Assembly: GCA_963169105.1 (NCBI GenBank)
Contig: OY720636.1
Span: 76,806,123 to 76,870,122, forward strand
Source: Ceriagrion tenellum
Taxonomy: Eukaryota; Arthropoda; Insecta; Odonata; Coenagrionidae
Reading direction: 5' to 3'
Length of the DNA stretch: 64,000 bases
Shown in pieces: positions 1-11,290 of this stretch. The first letter of the stretch is position 1; every line of letters begins with the position of its first letter. The notes under the pieces are model-generated. The model did not search any database, was not told the origin of the DNA, and saw nothing but the letters and a program-made list of their open reading frames with translations. The translations under genes were made by a program, and so were the position numbers.

Positions 1-555
1 ACATCCAGGGATGGGGAAGGGGAGGGAGGGGGCAGCCAGACGGAGGAGGTGAAGCTGAAGGAGTTGCGGGAAGAAACGAATGAAAATGGGGCCGATACTG
101 CTCAAGCAGGGGCCGATGCAGCTCAAGTAGGGGCCGATGCAGCTGAGATGGGTGGAATGGGCAAGGGGGCCTCTACACAAAAAAATGGGGCAAAAAAGAA
201 GAAAACATCCAGGAAAGGGGAAGGGGAGGGAGGGGGCAGCCATACGGAGGAGGTGACGATGGAAACTCAACAATCCTATGACCCTGAACCCCCCACAAAC
301 CTCAATTTCTTTTCAGATACGGAGATAGCGGAAACTTCGCAAGGAAAGTTCTGGACACAAAAAGAATCCCGCCCCTGTTTTAATACGGACGAGGAAGATA
401 TGGCCATGAAAGGAGCAGAGGAGAAGATCAAAAACATCAACCAAATGCAAAAAAGGAAGTTGGAACAATCGCTAAAGAAGATGGGACTTAGAAGCAGCAA
501 AAACCGTGAGAAAGCAGAACTATATTTAAAGAATCAAGAATATCAAAAATTTTAA
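1..555 (+). CDS. LINE ORF1 (gag-like), 3' part, cut by window edge
   Basis: The reading frame is open from base 1 to the TAA at 553-555, so the start lies outside the window. The protein is hydrophilic and low in complexity. A block reading TSR-GEGEGGGS-TEEV occurs twice (bases 1-50 and 205-258), and between the copies is a GAD-AQ/AA repeat. The C-terminal half is charged and helix-prone (KRKLEQSLKKMGLRSS). No CCHC knuckle is present in the visible part. It lies 130 bases upstream of an endonuclease-reverse transcriptase ORF on the same strand, the usual ORF1-ORF2 order of a non-LTR retrotransposon, so it most likely encodes the nucleic-acid-binding ORF1 protein. That role is inferred from position only. 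It is clearly more GC-rich than ORF2. Confidence 0.65.
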   Translation, partial: TSRDGEGEGGGSQTEEVKLKELREETNENGADTAQAGADAAQVGADAAEMGGMGKGASTQKNGAKKKKTSRKGEGEGGGSHTEEVTMETQQSYDPEPPTNLNFFSDTEIAETSQGKFWTQKESRPCFNTDEEDMAMKGAEEKIKNINQMQKRKLEQSLKKMGLRSSKNREKAELYLKNQEYQKF

Positions 556-685
556 AATAGCTTTAGACTTTAAAATAATAAAAAAATAGGGAGTAACAAA
601 TACCTTTTGGCTTCCCCTTTCTCCTTTTGTGATAACCTATATTCTTTGTTTGGTAAATTCATTTTATTGTTTCTGTATTCTTAAA

Positions 686-3600
686 ATGACCATAAAATTA
701 GTATCTATTAATATAGCAGGTATAACTAACCATGTAAAGATAAATATTCTTAAAAATATGTTTAAAGATATAAACGCAGATCTAATCTTTCTACAAGAAT
801 ATAGAGAAGATCCTGTATGGCAGGACTTAAGGTACAATGTAATAACTAATCACGGTGACTCCCCCCTAGGTACAGCGATCATGATAAAAAACTCTTTGAA
901 AGCCCGAAACATTCAATATCACGAATCGGGGAGAATTACCACGCTCATGGTAAAAAACATTCGCTTTATAAATGTTTACGCTCCATCAGGGCACGAAAAA
1001 AGAAAAGAAAGAGATGAGTATTTCTCAAACACCATCCTCCCGTATGTAGTCGGCTTTGCGGGAAACGCAATTTTAGGTGGGGAACTAAACGCTATTTATA
1101 GGAGAGAAGACAGTGACGCCAACGAATATAATATTAAATATAAAACTTGCAAATCCCTGAAAACATTAATTAATAATATTAAAGCAATAGACATTGGGAA
1201 GAAATTAGAAAAGCAATCGGTACAATATACTAGAGTAGGAAAAATGACAAGAAATAGAATTGACTACTTCTTAATATCACGTTCTTTAGAAAATAAAACC
1301 ATATCTTTCAAAACAATGCCAATCGCCATCTCGGACCACAATGCTTTAATTCTTGAAATAGATGTAGACTTTTCTCCCTCCTCTAATAGGAAAACAAACC
1401 TCAAAAATACAGATACCAGTACAGTAAATTGGCGCTTAGACACAAACATTTTACAACACCCACATATAGTACAAGAAATAGAAAACGAATTACTAAAACA
1501 ACTTAACAGCAAAAGATTAGATACAGATCCCATATTCTGGTGGGAAAATATCTTTAAAACAAATATAATTAGGAAAATAAAATATCTTACGCAGAAACAC
1601 TATAAATACGAAAACCAAACAATAGAAATATATAGGAATGCGTTGACAGAAATGATGGCAACCCAAAATAAGCCAGTCAATTTTAAAGAAAAAATAAAAG
1701 AACTTAAGCAGTTAATCTTAAAATTAGAATTAAGAAAACTAACGCCACGGCAATGGCAAAAAGGAGACGATCCAAATACATGGGATCTCGTGACGTTATC
1801 CACGATAAGGCGAACGATAGAGAACGCAGGAGGGGGAGGGGTGGATAGACTCCCTAACACGAAGAAAACATCTGGTAAACAACACGAACAATTGTTAGCG
1901 GACACAAAAGAGCACTTTGCAAGTCGCTACGGGCGGTACGAGGAGTGGAGAGAGGGGGATGTCCCCCTTCCCCTACCCCATCTCCCTCAAGTGAGCTACA
2001 AGGCAAGGTCAAAATTCAAAGCCAAAATAACGGAGGAGGAATTAGACAGCATAAAACATAAGTTAAAGAAAGGGAAAGCCCCGGGGAGCGACGGACTTCC
2101 ATTCGAATTTTATTTGACCTTTTGGGGACACTTAAAAACAGCCCTCGTAATAGTCTTAAACACCATCACAAAAGAAGGCGAGCTAACTGAGAGTATGAAA
2201 ACTGCTAACATAACCCTCGTTCCAAAAACTCAAAGTTCAAAGAAAATAGAGGATTTTAGACCAATATCTTTATTAAATACGGATTATAAAATATATGCGC
2301 ATGTTATGGCACAAAAAATGGAACAGCTTGCCAACGACGTAATACACGAAAATCAATATGGAGGAGCAGGAAAAAAAAATGCAATCGACGCGAATGTCCT
2401 AATCAGGGATATAATATTGAGTAAATTACCGAAAAAAGAAGAAACCACCTTGGCACTGTTAGCAATAGATCTAGAAAAGGCTTTTGATTACATAAGAACA
2501 GAATGGATATTCATGGTCCTCAAAAAAATGAACTTCCCAACAGAAATGATAGAAATCATAAAAACAGTGTACAAAAATATCAACTCCCGTATAAAACTAG
2601 GGAACAACATCTCGGAAACCTTCTATATTAAAAACTCCGTTAGGCAGGGATGCCCATTATCCATGATTTTATTCACAATTGCAGTAGTACCAATCCTTCT
2701 AGATATAAAAAATAAAGGAATAGGAATAAAACGATGTGGAAAAAAATATACAACGGTTGCATACGCGGACGATATAACCATCTTCATAAAAGATGCAAAA
2801 GAATTGGACAAAATAAATGAAACCTTCACCAGATTCGCACCAGTAGGCCTTATTGTTAATAGAAAAAAATCGAAACTAGTTCACATTAAAGGAGAAAAAA
2901 TACAAAATAACTACGGCTGGGAGAAAGCAGACGAAACAAAAATATTAGGACTTTGGTGGGAAAGCGATCTCTCCAAAACTGTAAAAAAAAATTGGAAAAA
3001 GGCCATTGACACTTTAAGAATGCATCTATATAACTTTGCCGACTATCAAATGCCGATTGTAGCAAAGATAACACTAATCAACCAAATTTTATACCCGCTG
3101 CTATGGTATGTCGCTCACGTGTGGCCTATACCTGAAAAGGAAAATGCTACAATAATCAAGTTAACAAACGGGTTCATCTGGAACGGGTTTCTAAAAAAAG
3201 TAGAAAGAAAGAAACTATACGCGCCCCCCAATCTAGGAGGTCTCAACCTTATCGACGCGAAAACGAAAGTAAACATATTAAATCGAAAAAAAGTGTCCGA
3301 AATTCTACACGAAATAGACTATGATAGGAAAAAACTCTTGATAAACGCGCTTGAAAGTGCGAAAAAACTTAGATATTTCAAAAATACTTTAAATGAGGCT
3401 ATTCAAATTAAAAACAAATACTCAGTCAATGGTAAATTAAATTCCACAAAAAAAATTTATACGGAGGAAATGAGAAGAAATTTTAATACAAACCTCGGAA
3501 TCAACGAATCAAATATTTGGAGAAACTTCGACAGAATAAAACATGACGTTAAGGAAATTAGTTTCATGTACGAAGTATGCAGCAGGTGTACGATCACAAA

Positions 3601-3976
3601 TAAAATGAGGTATGACCTCAGACTTGGGGATAACCCTATGTGCTCTGCGTGCGGGAGGATGGATGAAATAAAACATAAGATACTAGGCTGTGAACCCTAT
3701 TGTAGAGAATGGCGGATAATAAAAAATATTTACAAAGACTTTGACACTTTTGGAGATGGCCTCATCTCAGATGAAAAGCTTTTAATGTTAAATTTTAAAC
3801 TCTTTGCAAACAAAAAAAATATTGTTTTAAGTGAAATAATTGCAACCTTTGCAACAAACAGATTTACTCAAAAAAATACCAGATGTGTTTTAATTGAAAA
3901 AATCCAAACGATGATAAAAAAAATTCTTTTCACAGATAAGGAAAAACAATGGCTACTACATGTCTTTGGAAAATAA
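686..3976 (+). CDS. Non-LTR retrotransposon ORF2: endonuclease + reverse transcriptase
   Basis: The frame is open from 629, but the first ATG is at 686 and begins MTIKLVSINIAGITN, a standard start for this family; 1096 aa. The N-terminal AP-type endonuclease has LQEY (about residue 36), GGELNA (about 131; most relatives have Asp in place of this Glu), RIDYF (about 191) and SDHNAL (about 216). The reverse transcriptase has GKAPGSDGLP, FRPISLLNTDYKI, the motif A aspartate in DLEKAFD (about 594), RQGCPLS, the catalytic AYADD (about 692) and GLIVNRKKSK. A C-terminal Cys/His motif (CSACGRMDEIKHKILGC, about 985-1001) follows. The RT motifs fit the L1/Tx1-like group best. No stop or frameshift is visible, so this may be a young, coding-competent copy. 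The protein nicks target DNA and reverse-transcribes its own RNA into it. Confidence 0.93.
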   Translation: MTIKLVSINIAGITNHVKINILKNMFKDINADLIFLQEYREDPVWQDLRYNVITNHGDSPLGTAIMIKNSLKARNIQYHESGRITTLMVKNIRFINVYAPSGHEKRKERDEYFSNTILPYVVGFAGNAILGGELNAIYRREDSDANEYNIKYKTCKSLKTLINNIKAIDIGKKLEKQSVQYTRVGKMTRNRIDYFLISRSLENKTISFKTMPIAISDHNALILEIDVDFSPSSNRKTNLKNTDTSTVNWRLDTNILQHPHIVQEIENELLKQLNSKRLDTDPIFWWENIFKTNIIRKIKYLTQKHYKYENQTIEIYRNALTEMMATQNKPVNFKEKIKELKQLILKLELRKLTPRQWQKGDDPNTWDLVTLSTIRRTIENAGGGGVDRLPNTKKTSGKQHEQLLADTKEHFASRYGRYEEWREGDVPLPLPHLPQVSYKARSKFKAKITEEELDSIKHKLKKGKAPGSDGLPFEFYLTFWGHLKTALVIVLNTITKEGELTESMKTANITLVPKTQSSKKIEDFRPISLLNTDYKIYAHVMAQKMEQLANDVIHENQYGGAGKKNAIDANVLIRDIILSKLPKKEETTLALLAIDLEKAFDYIRTEWIFMVLKKMNFPTEMIEIIKTVYKNINSRIKLGNNISETFYIKNSVRQGCPLSMILFTIAVVPILLDIKNKGIGIKRCGKKYTTVAYADDITIFIKDAKELDKINETFTRFAPVGLIVNRKKSKLVHIKGEKIQNNYGWEKADETKILGLWWESDLSKTVKKNWKKAIDTLRMHLYNFADYQMPIVAKITLINQILYPLLWYVAHVWPIPEKENATIIKLTNGFIWNGFLKKVERKKLYAPPNLGGLNLIDAKTKVNILNRKKVSEILHEIDYDRKKLLINALESAKKLRYFKNTLNEAIQIKNKYSVNGKLNSTKKIYTEEMRRNFNTNLGINESNIWRNFDRIKHDVKEISFMYEVCSRCTITNKMRYDLRLGDNPMCSACGRMDEIKHKILGCEPYCREWRIIKNIYKDFDTFGDGLISDEKLLMLNFKLFANKKNIVLSEIIATFATNRFTQKNTRCVLIEKIQTMIKKILFTDKEKQWLLHVFGK

Positions 3977-4010
3977 AATGTATAGATGTATGTAAATTTA
4001 AGAAAACAAT

Positions 4011-4317
4011 CGTGAAACTGTTTTTGATTAATATATGAAAAGTGTTCATTGGTGAAAATATTTCCCTTTATTGGTATGTAAATCTTCCAATTCTATGTAG
4101 GAATCTCTTTGATTCCTAAACAATCGGCTTTGATGTACAAAGAAAAGGTAACGGTTGTTTATTTTTTTAAAATCCTTCATTTGTATGCATGTAGTACCTG
4201 TGATAGCTAAGAAAATATTTTTTTTAAATTTTATTTCTTCCTTATATGTAACGATATCAAAGAAAATGTGGAAACCTTTGTAAATATTGGATATCTTGAG
4301 CAAATAAACCATTTTAA
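4011..4317. other. AT-rich stretch with no recognised gene
   Basis: No coding signal is convincing here. It may hold the 3' UTR of the preceding LINE or old intergenic DNA. Confidence 0.4.
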
Positions 4318-4490
4318 ATAGCATTGGACGCGAAATCCAAAGGTCCGTGGTTCGATTTCCGGTCCAGTCGAATTTTTTCTGCTTGGAATCGGCCATCTTT
4401 ACATCTTCACACCACCATTGTGTCTGTCAATTTTATGTGTTCCTATCCACTTTCTTTCTACCTTTCTGTTTCTGTAAGTTTCAATATCGT
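4318..4490 (+). repeat. tRNA-Ser-derived SINE-like repeat, 5'-truncated
   Basis: It begins inside a tRNA-like head: an anticodon arm TTGGA-CGCGAAA-TCCAA, whose loop reads anticodon CGA (Ser), then a B-box-like ggttcgatttcc. The body continues through cttggaatcggccatc and the end cctatccactttctttctac. The same sequence occurs on the minus strand at 63482-63952, where the A-box half is also present. Here the 5' half is missing. Confidence 0.75.
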
Positions 4491-4624
4491 ACGATCTCCA
4501 ACATACTATGGTAGATCAGATCATGAAAATGATATAAGGGAAAAATTATTGTCGAACAGATTGTCGATACAGGGGTATTAGAACGAATGGAGGTATATTT
4601 AAACACCTTGTAATTTCCACATAA

Positions 4625-4695
4625 ATTGTATTTTAACGACCTAGGTTTCATCGCTGTAAGACATCATCAGATAATTTACATTTTTGTAAATACAA
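4625..4695 (-). other. Hammerhead-like motif of a Penelope-like relic
   Basis: On the minus strand the sequence reads CTGATGA, a short spacer, then GATGAAACCTAGG. This resembles the conserved CUGANGA...GAAA core of the hammerhead ribozymes carried by Penelope-like retroelements. A homologous stretch sits in the hairpin element at 32068-32200. Flanking catalytic stems were not demonstrated, so this is a motif-level call. Confidence 0.3.
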
Positions 4696-6397
4696 ATATA
4701 TAGTCTCTCTTAGGCAAGGGGAGTGGAAGCGGCAACAAATGGGGAGGAGGTAGAGTAGGGAGGGGTGAGGAAACAACAAGGTATAGTAGTCGCAAAAGCT
4801 CCTGTCGCTGAGCCGCGGACGAATTTGGGACATGGGCCTCAGACCTTTTAAAACTTTGGCGGGAAAGGAAGGTTGTAAATTGTGGAGCGTCAGTGAGCGA
4901 ACCTTTTCTAGTTGCTGCCAACCTTAGCGCCTCGGTAAATTTCATGAGTCACAGCAACCTGGCGCCCGGTTTGCTGCATTTTATTCGTACTACCACTCCT
5001 TTCACGGGACAAGGAAGTGCACGGGTAAAGCATGGCATTGATGAAGCAAAACCACTTGCCTATTAGCCTCGTGTGTGTGTGTACCTTGTGCAAAGTAGTT
5101 TGGCTCCCCTGCCTTGTTCTCAGCCGTATCCTTCTCTATAGAGGCACTGTATTATCCTAATATCCTAGTATTATCCTAATATAGTGCCTCTACTTCTCTA
5201 CCTTCCCCTCCGTCCGTTCACTTCACTCCCTCCACTTTACCTTTCCCCTCCGTCGCGCAGAAGGGCACCAGGATCTTTCGCTTTTGCTATAGTGGTCAGG
5301 AGGAGGTGTGGGATAAGTTTAGTCACCGCCGGATTGTAAGATAGGAGGCAGGGGAGGAGATGGTTGGGGCAGGGGAAAGGAGTGAGACAGAGCTCAGCGG
5401 GAGTGGGTCCGAGGCAACAATGTGGTCAAGGATGGGTTCTTCCCAGCCGTGTCGTGTCTATTACAAAGTGTTTCAATATAAAATCATTATGTTATTCATC
5501 AAAGTTACGCCTCAAACCATCACTTTCAACAAATGGAAGCAGTATGACTTAGCAGCTAGCAGGACATATTCATAATCAGCTGTGCAGCCAACAAAACTGG
5601 TCACCTCTCTTCGCGACAGAGCAGCGGCCAACAACGTGGCATTAGTTGCTCTGATATTGTCCTAAAAAAAGGGAGTAATAAAATCATCGTCTAAGGACCG
5701 TGGAAGACTTTGGGTCAATGAAGTCATTACTAAATCCGGACAAACTCTTGAAGCATATATGCTGCGAACGAGTGAAAATAAATCTTATTTTTTCCTTTCC
5801 CTTAAAATGACATAATTTCTGCTGGGATATAATTTTCCCATTCGTTATTCTCAATTACTTTTATTGCCCTTATCACTGGAGAAGGGGCCATCTGAAAGAT
5901 CCAGTCCTTTTCACGCATCACGATGGTAGTCAAAGAAAAGGAAACATATGGTGCAAGAGGTATTTTCACGCTAATTATTTCCATGTTAAAAATAAAACCA
6001 TAAATTTACCCCCTCCTCGTTCGTTGAACACGTTTCTTTGTAACATTTGAAAAAATTTCTGAGTTAAAATTATCTGGTTTAGTTTTAATTTTGGGCTATA
6101 CTTACCCAAATAAAACTTCGTCGGTAAAGTTGTGAACCGTTCTTGGAATCAAAAGTCGTCAATGATAAAAAGAAGAGTTAAATCTATGAGGATATCATCA
6201 AACTTCATAAAAAATACGTTTTAAACTTTCTTCGCCATTAATTCATAAAGTATTCACAGGAAAAAAGAAAGGTCGTAGGTGACAATGATATTTTACTCAC
6301 CATATAAGCTCAATTTCGCAACAGCAATCTATTCCAGGGAGAAAAGCAGAACGCCAAGTATTATTAAATGCAAAAAGGTTGGTTGAAATTGTTTCAG
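4696..6397. other. Non-coding stretch upstream of the gene A exon
   Basis: The first part (about 4720-5460) is GC-rich, with pyrimidine/purine-rich tracts and a small hairpin (agaggcact...agtgcctct, about 5141-5192) enclosing a duplicated tattatcctaatat. From about 5460 it is AT-rich. I looked here for a gene A first exon like those of genes B and C (cag|gATGG... with a phase-2 donor) and found none. Confidence 0.4.
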
Positions 6398-8921
6398 GGA
6401 GGAGAGTGGGACGTCACATGGTGAGGAGCCAAGCGGTGGACGGCAGATCATTTACCACCTGCACTCGAACAACGCTGAGGAAGCCAAGAGACAGTACCAA
6501 CAGCTACTGATGAACAGAGAGGAGAGGAGAAAAGAGAGGGAGATGAGGGAGAGGGTGATGAAGGAGAGAGAAGAGGAGAGGAAGAAAGAGGAGAGGGAGG
6601 ATGCGGAGAGACGTGAGAAATGGAAGAGACGCGAGGAAGAAGAGAGAAGGCGACAGGAGGAGAGGGAGAAGAAGGAGAGGGAACGGATGGAAGAGGAACG
6701 CAGAAAGATGATGGACTTGGCGATAAAGGCGGAGGAGGGAAAAAGGAGAGGGGAGGAGATGAAGAGGAAAGAGGAAGAGCTGAAGAGGAAGGAGAGAGAG
6801 ATGAGGAAGAAGGAGGAGGAGCTGAGGGATGAGGCCATTAGGATGCAAGAGAAGAGGAAGAGGATAGAGGACGAGGCGAAGAGAAAGGAAGAGGCGGCCA
6901 AAGCACATTGGGAGAAGAAGAAGAGGGATTGGACGGAGAGAGAATTGAGGAAAGAGAGGGAGACGAGAAAGGAAGAAGAGAGGAAGAGTGTGGAATATTT
7001 GAAGCAGATGGAAGAGTTGAGGGTTCGGGAGGGAATCGTGAAAGAAGAAAAGGCTGAGGTGAAAAAGGCTAAGGAGGCTATAGAACAGGAGATAGCAGAA
7101 CTGAAGAAGGCCAATGGACAACTGGAGAATTTCAAGGAAGAGCTGGAGAGGAGGAAAAAGGAAGAAGTGGAAAAAGGAATCAGGGAGGGGGTGATAAAGG
7201 TGGAGGATGAGATGGACGGGAAGTGGAGGGAACGATTAAAGGAGGTGGAAAGGTGGTGGAAGAATCAGATGGAGGAAGTGAGAAGGGATAACCAAGGTGA
7301 GAGGGATGAGTGGGAAAGAGAGAGGTTGAGAAGGAACAAGGAGCTGGAGGAGGAAAGGAAGAGAAGGGTGGAGGAAACGAGGCAAAAGATACAACTGGGG
7401 AATGATATTGTGACGTTAAGAAATGAATTTGAAAGTGCTCAGAAGGAATGGAATGAGGAGATGGTGTGCCGGAACAAGGAGTTAGTGGAGGAGAGGACGA
7501 GGATGATGGAGGAAAAACGGCGTAACAAGGAGTTGGAGGAGAAGGTGGAAAGTTTGAAAACTCAATTCACCTTGGAAAGGCAGGAGTGGGGAAAGGAGAG
7601 AACGAAGTTAGCAGAACATTGGCAGAATGAGAGGAACAGTCTGATCAGGAAATCGGATGAAATTTTAAGGACGAGAGTGGATGAGGCGAGGAAGTGCGAG
7701 AGGTCTCAATGGCAGGAGATTTTGAAGAGAGAATTGGCAGCGAATGAAGATACAATGAAAGCAAAAATGAACGAGGCGACGAGGAAATGGGAAGAGAAGT
7801 ATCATCGGGTCGAGGTCTATTATAAAAATATCTCTGATGAGAAACAAAAACACATCGACGAACGTGCTAGAAAACTGGAAGAGCTCGAGAAGGCATTGAC
7901 GGAGTGGCAGAAATCCATGATGGCACAATCAGAAAAGAAAGAAGAAGAAAAAAGGAATATTAAGGAGAGTTATGATCAGAAAATGAAAGATTTAAATAAA
8001 TATAAAAAAGAGACTTTGAAGAATTTGTTCACAAGAACAAAGGAGTTGGACAAGAAGGAAGAAGCATTGACCAATCGCGAAAAGAAATGCATGGAAGCTA
8101 AACGGTGGATTGAGAGGGAGCTAGATCGTTTGGCTGCCGAGAGCAAAAAGGCACTTGATCAGTGCCTTTCATTAGCCTCGGCTGAGCCACCGAGAAGAAT
8201 GAGTGACGGAGTTCAAAAGGCTAAAAGTAATCCAGTGCCACTTCCAAGAATGGGGTATTCGGAAACGAGAGTGGAAGAATATTCGACTGTCGAAACTTCG
8301 ACACAACAAACGACGATGATAATAGACGAAAACATGAGGACGAGGGAAGAGAGGATAAGGAGTTTGGAGAACACTTTAGATAATTTGACCCGTGATTTAC
8401 GTGAGTTTGCTCAAAAGGTGGAGGAGAAGCTTTCAGGGGTCATAATTGCAAAAAATCTAAGAGATATGGGGCACATACAAAGTTTTCGAAATCAATGTCC
8501 GAATCCCATAAAATGTCCGCCGTCTCCAACGAATGATGACAATGGACTCGATATCGGAAAGAATTCCGTTGAGCACAATATGAGCGAGCAATGCCCAAAT
8601 GATGACTCATATGTAGTGATAGATGATTATGATGGGGTGAGGTCGTATCATGAAAGCCAGGATACCGAAAAAGAATGTGTTAAATACCAAGATGATATAC
8701 CAAGGTATCTAAAATCGAAGGAGGATTGGATGATGGACATGTTAAATGACTTACAGAAGAAAAAGAAGGTGGAAGAGGAAAGAGCAATGGAGAGAGATCG
8801 CTGGATGGAGGACTGGGTGGAACGAATGAAGAAAGTCGTTAACGAGGAAATTGCGGAATGTGTCAAATATGTTCGGCTCAGACAATCACGGGCCGCCAAG
8901 TCAGGTTATGAGTCCGCCTAG
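6398..8921 (+). CDS. Gene A: charged coiled-coil protein, last coding exon
   Basis: The exon starts after ttgtttcag in phase 2 and encodes 840 aa to the TAG. The head reads GGRQIIYHLHSNNAEEAKRQ, then LLMNREERR, and passes into a very long Glu/Arg/Lys coiled coil resembling trichohyalin, MAP7 or golgin-like proteins. A conserved module around exon residue 275 contains KWRERLKEVERWWKNQ. The last 200 residues are less regular, with a Pro-rich stretch (NPIKCPPSPTNDD) and a Trp-rich charged tail. Unlike C and D it ends in GYESA, with no CaaX motif. The upstream coding exon was not found and may lie beyond the LINE or outside the window. The ATG at 6510 is conserved as Met in all paralogs but lies downstream of the conserved head, so it is unlikely to be the true start. 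Function unknown; a scaffold or cytoskeletal role is only a guess. Confidence 0.8.
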
Positions 8922-9529
8922 CCCTCACTTGCAGTTCATTTCGCTCAACCGGCTTACTAGCAACCTCTAAAAAAATATACGTATCGCAGTAAAATGATAT
9001 GACTGTGTTTCGTTCTGATTTGGAAAAGGAAATCCATTATCAGTAGATGTAAATACGACGGGGAGATTAATTTTAGTCTTCTTGTTACATTGTTTATTGC
9101 TTCTTCAGAAAAATCGCCGTTTTCAGAAATCAAAAATGGTCCCAGCCAGACCCAAATATAGTGAGCCTATCGGCCGTGGAATGTGAAGTAGTCGGCCCGC
9201 GGCCCGGCCCGAATAATGCGCAGGGAGTATCTGCGGCCATAGAGCGACTCTTCAGCTAGGGGAAATCGTAGCAAGCGATTGATCGAAGGCCTGGGGAATG
9301 GAAAAAAGCGACTGAGAACACAGATATTATATTGGGAACATGAATCTTCATTTGTCGAGGAGTGTATCAACAGTAACGTTTGCTCTCCATCCCAGACTTT
9401 TTCGAGAAATCTGCTCCCATCATTCCATAAGCCTATATCCAAAACCCCCCAACAATCTTTCCAAACATGGACAACGTGTTCAAATCAGGATGATAATACA
9501 ACTGCACTTTAAAAATTCTTCTTCTCCTC

Positions 9530-9650
9530 TGGTCAACAATCCGTAGATTGGTTTGCAGCAGCCGTTTCCCGTCTCCGTTCCGCCCGATCTTGAGCCAGCC
9601 TCTTCAACTCCAAGTAGGAATGGCAGCCCATATCCTCACATCCTGAAATC
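9530..9650 (-). mobile_element. RTE-like LINE 3' fragment (copy 1)
   Basis: Read on the minus strand this is the C-terminal tail of an EN-RT element, ending near a tract like RLAQDRAERRRETAAANQSTD. It matches 24955-25080, where more of the element survives. Confidence 0.55.
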
Positions 9651-10837
9651 ATGTGAGGGAAGGAAAAAAGTATTTTATATCATATTGGTAATGTAATATG
9701 CCATATGACAATATTTAAGCGAATATTCCCGGTAGTGTACTAGGAAATACGGTCTTCCATCGTCTTCCATATGATAATTTACGCATAATACACACTTAAT
9801 TTGTTGCAGCATTTATTAACTACAATGCCCATGTTGTAAATGAACGTAATCTTTTATTCCACATCATTTAATGTAGAATAAAAAGTTACTTTCATTTACA
9901 ATGATGAGTGTTTTCAACGAAGTCACGCCTGAGATAACTGGCAATGAGTATATAATGCCCGCTTTAAATTTCCTGCAACTCCCCATGTAAGCTGGAAATT
10001 CAGTTTTGTGCATTTCGTAGCGTATATGGTAAATCAAACCAAACCGTTAGTGTCCGAATGTGCGACGCGTACAAGGGCATGAATACGTACCTTCAATAAT
10101 ATGCACTATATTATTCATTCAAATTTATTTCCTTTACTTCGTGAAATGAGAAGAAAGATCCCAATATTTTGAATACTCAACAAAAAAGTAGTATGAAGCA
10201 AAAAAGAGATTGTCGTTCAATTCTAACAAAAATATATGGGGTGGGACAGCATCATGGATTGCATTCAACGTAAGCAATATCACTCATAACTTGTTAACGA
10301 ATCAATAGTTTCCGTGGGTATTTATGAACAACTTCATAATACTATTGCTTTCTTAGGTCAATAATAAACAATAGTCACTCATTCCAATGTAAACCTAAAA
10401 CATATCGGGTCGTTCTTATGATATAACAAACGTCTGTTTAAGTTGCGTCACGAAATACTTTGCTAATCCTTTCTGAGCACAGATGTAAATCAATTAGTTG
10501 TACTTGTGACTGCTCATGAATCATCGATAATAGCACTGATGAATTGGCGACAGAGAAAACAGAATACTTAGTGAAAAAACCATGGATAGAACGTGAAAAT
10601 AATGCATTCATTCAGTGATATTTCCTTAATATTCTCATTATGCTCAAGGGAGGAGGGAATTCCAGGTCACTTCATGCAGCTTTTTTTCACATAAATAAAA
10701 CTAGTTTGTAAACTCATATACTACAGATAGTTTCATGAATTTTGTCCATGTTATCCAATCCTAAACTTCTCCAACACTCATTCGCCTCAGTCTGGGTCGG
10801 GCGTTTTTTTATGTTAGATCGTCTTCTGTTTTGGGAG

Positions 10838-11013
10838 TGTGCCACCATTGGCTACCGGGATTTAGCGGAAGTCGTGCCATAATGTTTTCGCACATATCAG
10901 CACCACTTTTCCATCACCGGGTAGAGAAAATTCACCCGCCGGTTACAGAATCGCAAACGGGGCTGAAGTTCATCACCGGTGATAGACATCACCCGAGTTA
11001 CAGAATACGGCAC
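10838..11013 (-). mobile_element. Terminal-repeat DNA transposon, right end only (copy 1)
   Basis: This matches the right end of the 25178-27280 transposon: gttacagaatcgcaaa, then catcaccggtgatagaca, and the terminal gttacagaatac. The left end was lost with the deletion near 9650. Confidence 0.6.
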
Positions 11014-11290
11014 CAGGTGTCTCGTCTCTTTCTCATCGTGTTCCTCAGACATGGCACCTCATCAGCTCTCCGTAGCACCGCTTCATTAGTCATCCTCTCC
11101 ATTCAAAATATTTAGAGGATTCTCCGGTAGCACCACATCTCAAAGGCCTCTAATTCTCTTTCTTTCATTCATACCAAGTGTCCATGTCTCACTTCCATGG
11201 AGAAAGACACTCTACCCAAATGTCTTGAGTAGGAATTTTCTAGAGCGCAAATTAATGTTGCTGTAAGTTAAGAGCCTTTTCTCCATGTAA
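11014..11290 (-). mobile_element. RTE-like LINE fragment (copy 1)
   Basis: The minus strand encodes the conserved region just downstream of RT (SETWTLGMNERK...EMWCYR type) seen at 27281-27545. The rest of the LINE, kept in copy 2, is deleted here. Confidence 0.6.

Larger units (their letters stand above)
1..4010 (+). mobile_element. L1/Tx1-like non-LTR retrotransposon, 5' end outside window
   Basis: This is the element made up of the ORF1 end and the intact ORF2. The 3' boundary is uncertain: no clear poly(A) or short-repeat tail follows the stop codon at 3976, and AT-rich sequence runs on to about 4310. The intact EN and RT suggest a recent insertion compared with the degraded LINEs elsewhere in the window. 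Confidence 0.8.

Noticed and set aside
5360..5575. Candidate first coding exon for gene A (MVGAGERSETELSG...)
   Set aside because: No phase-2 GT donor follows and the peptide does not resemble the start exons of B or C.
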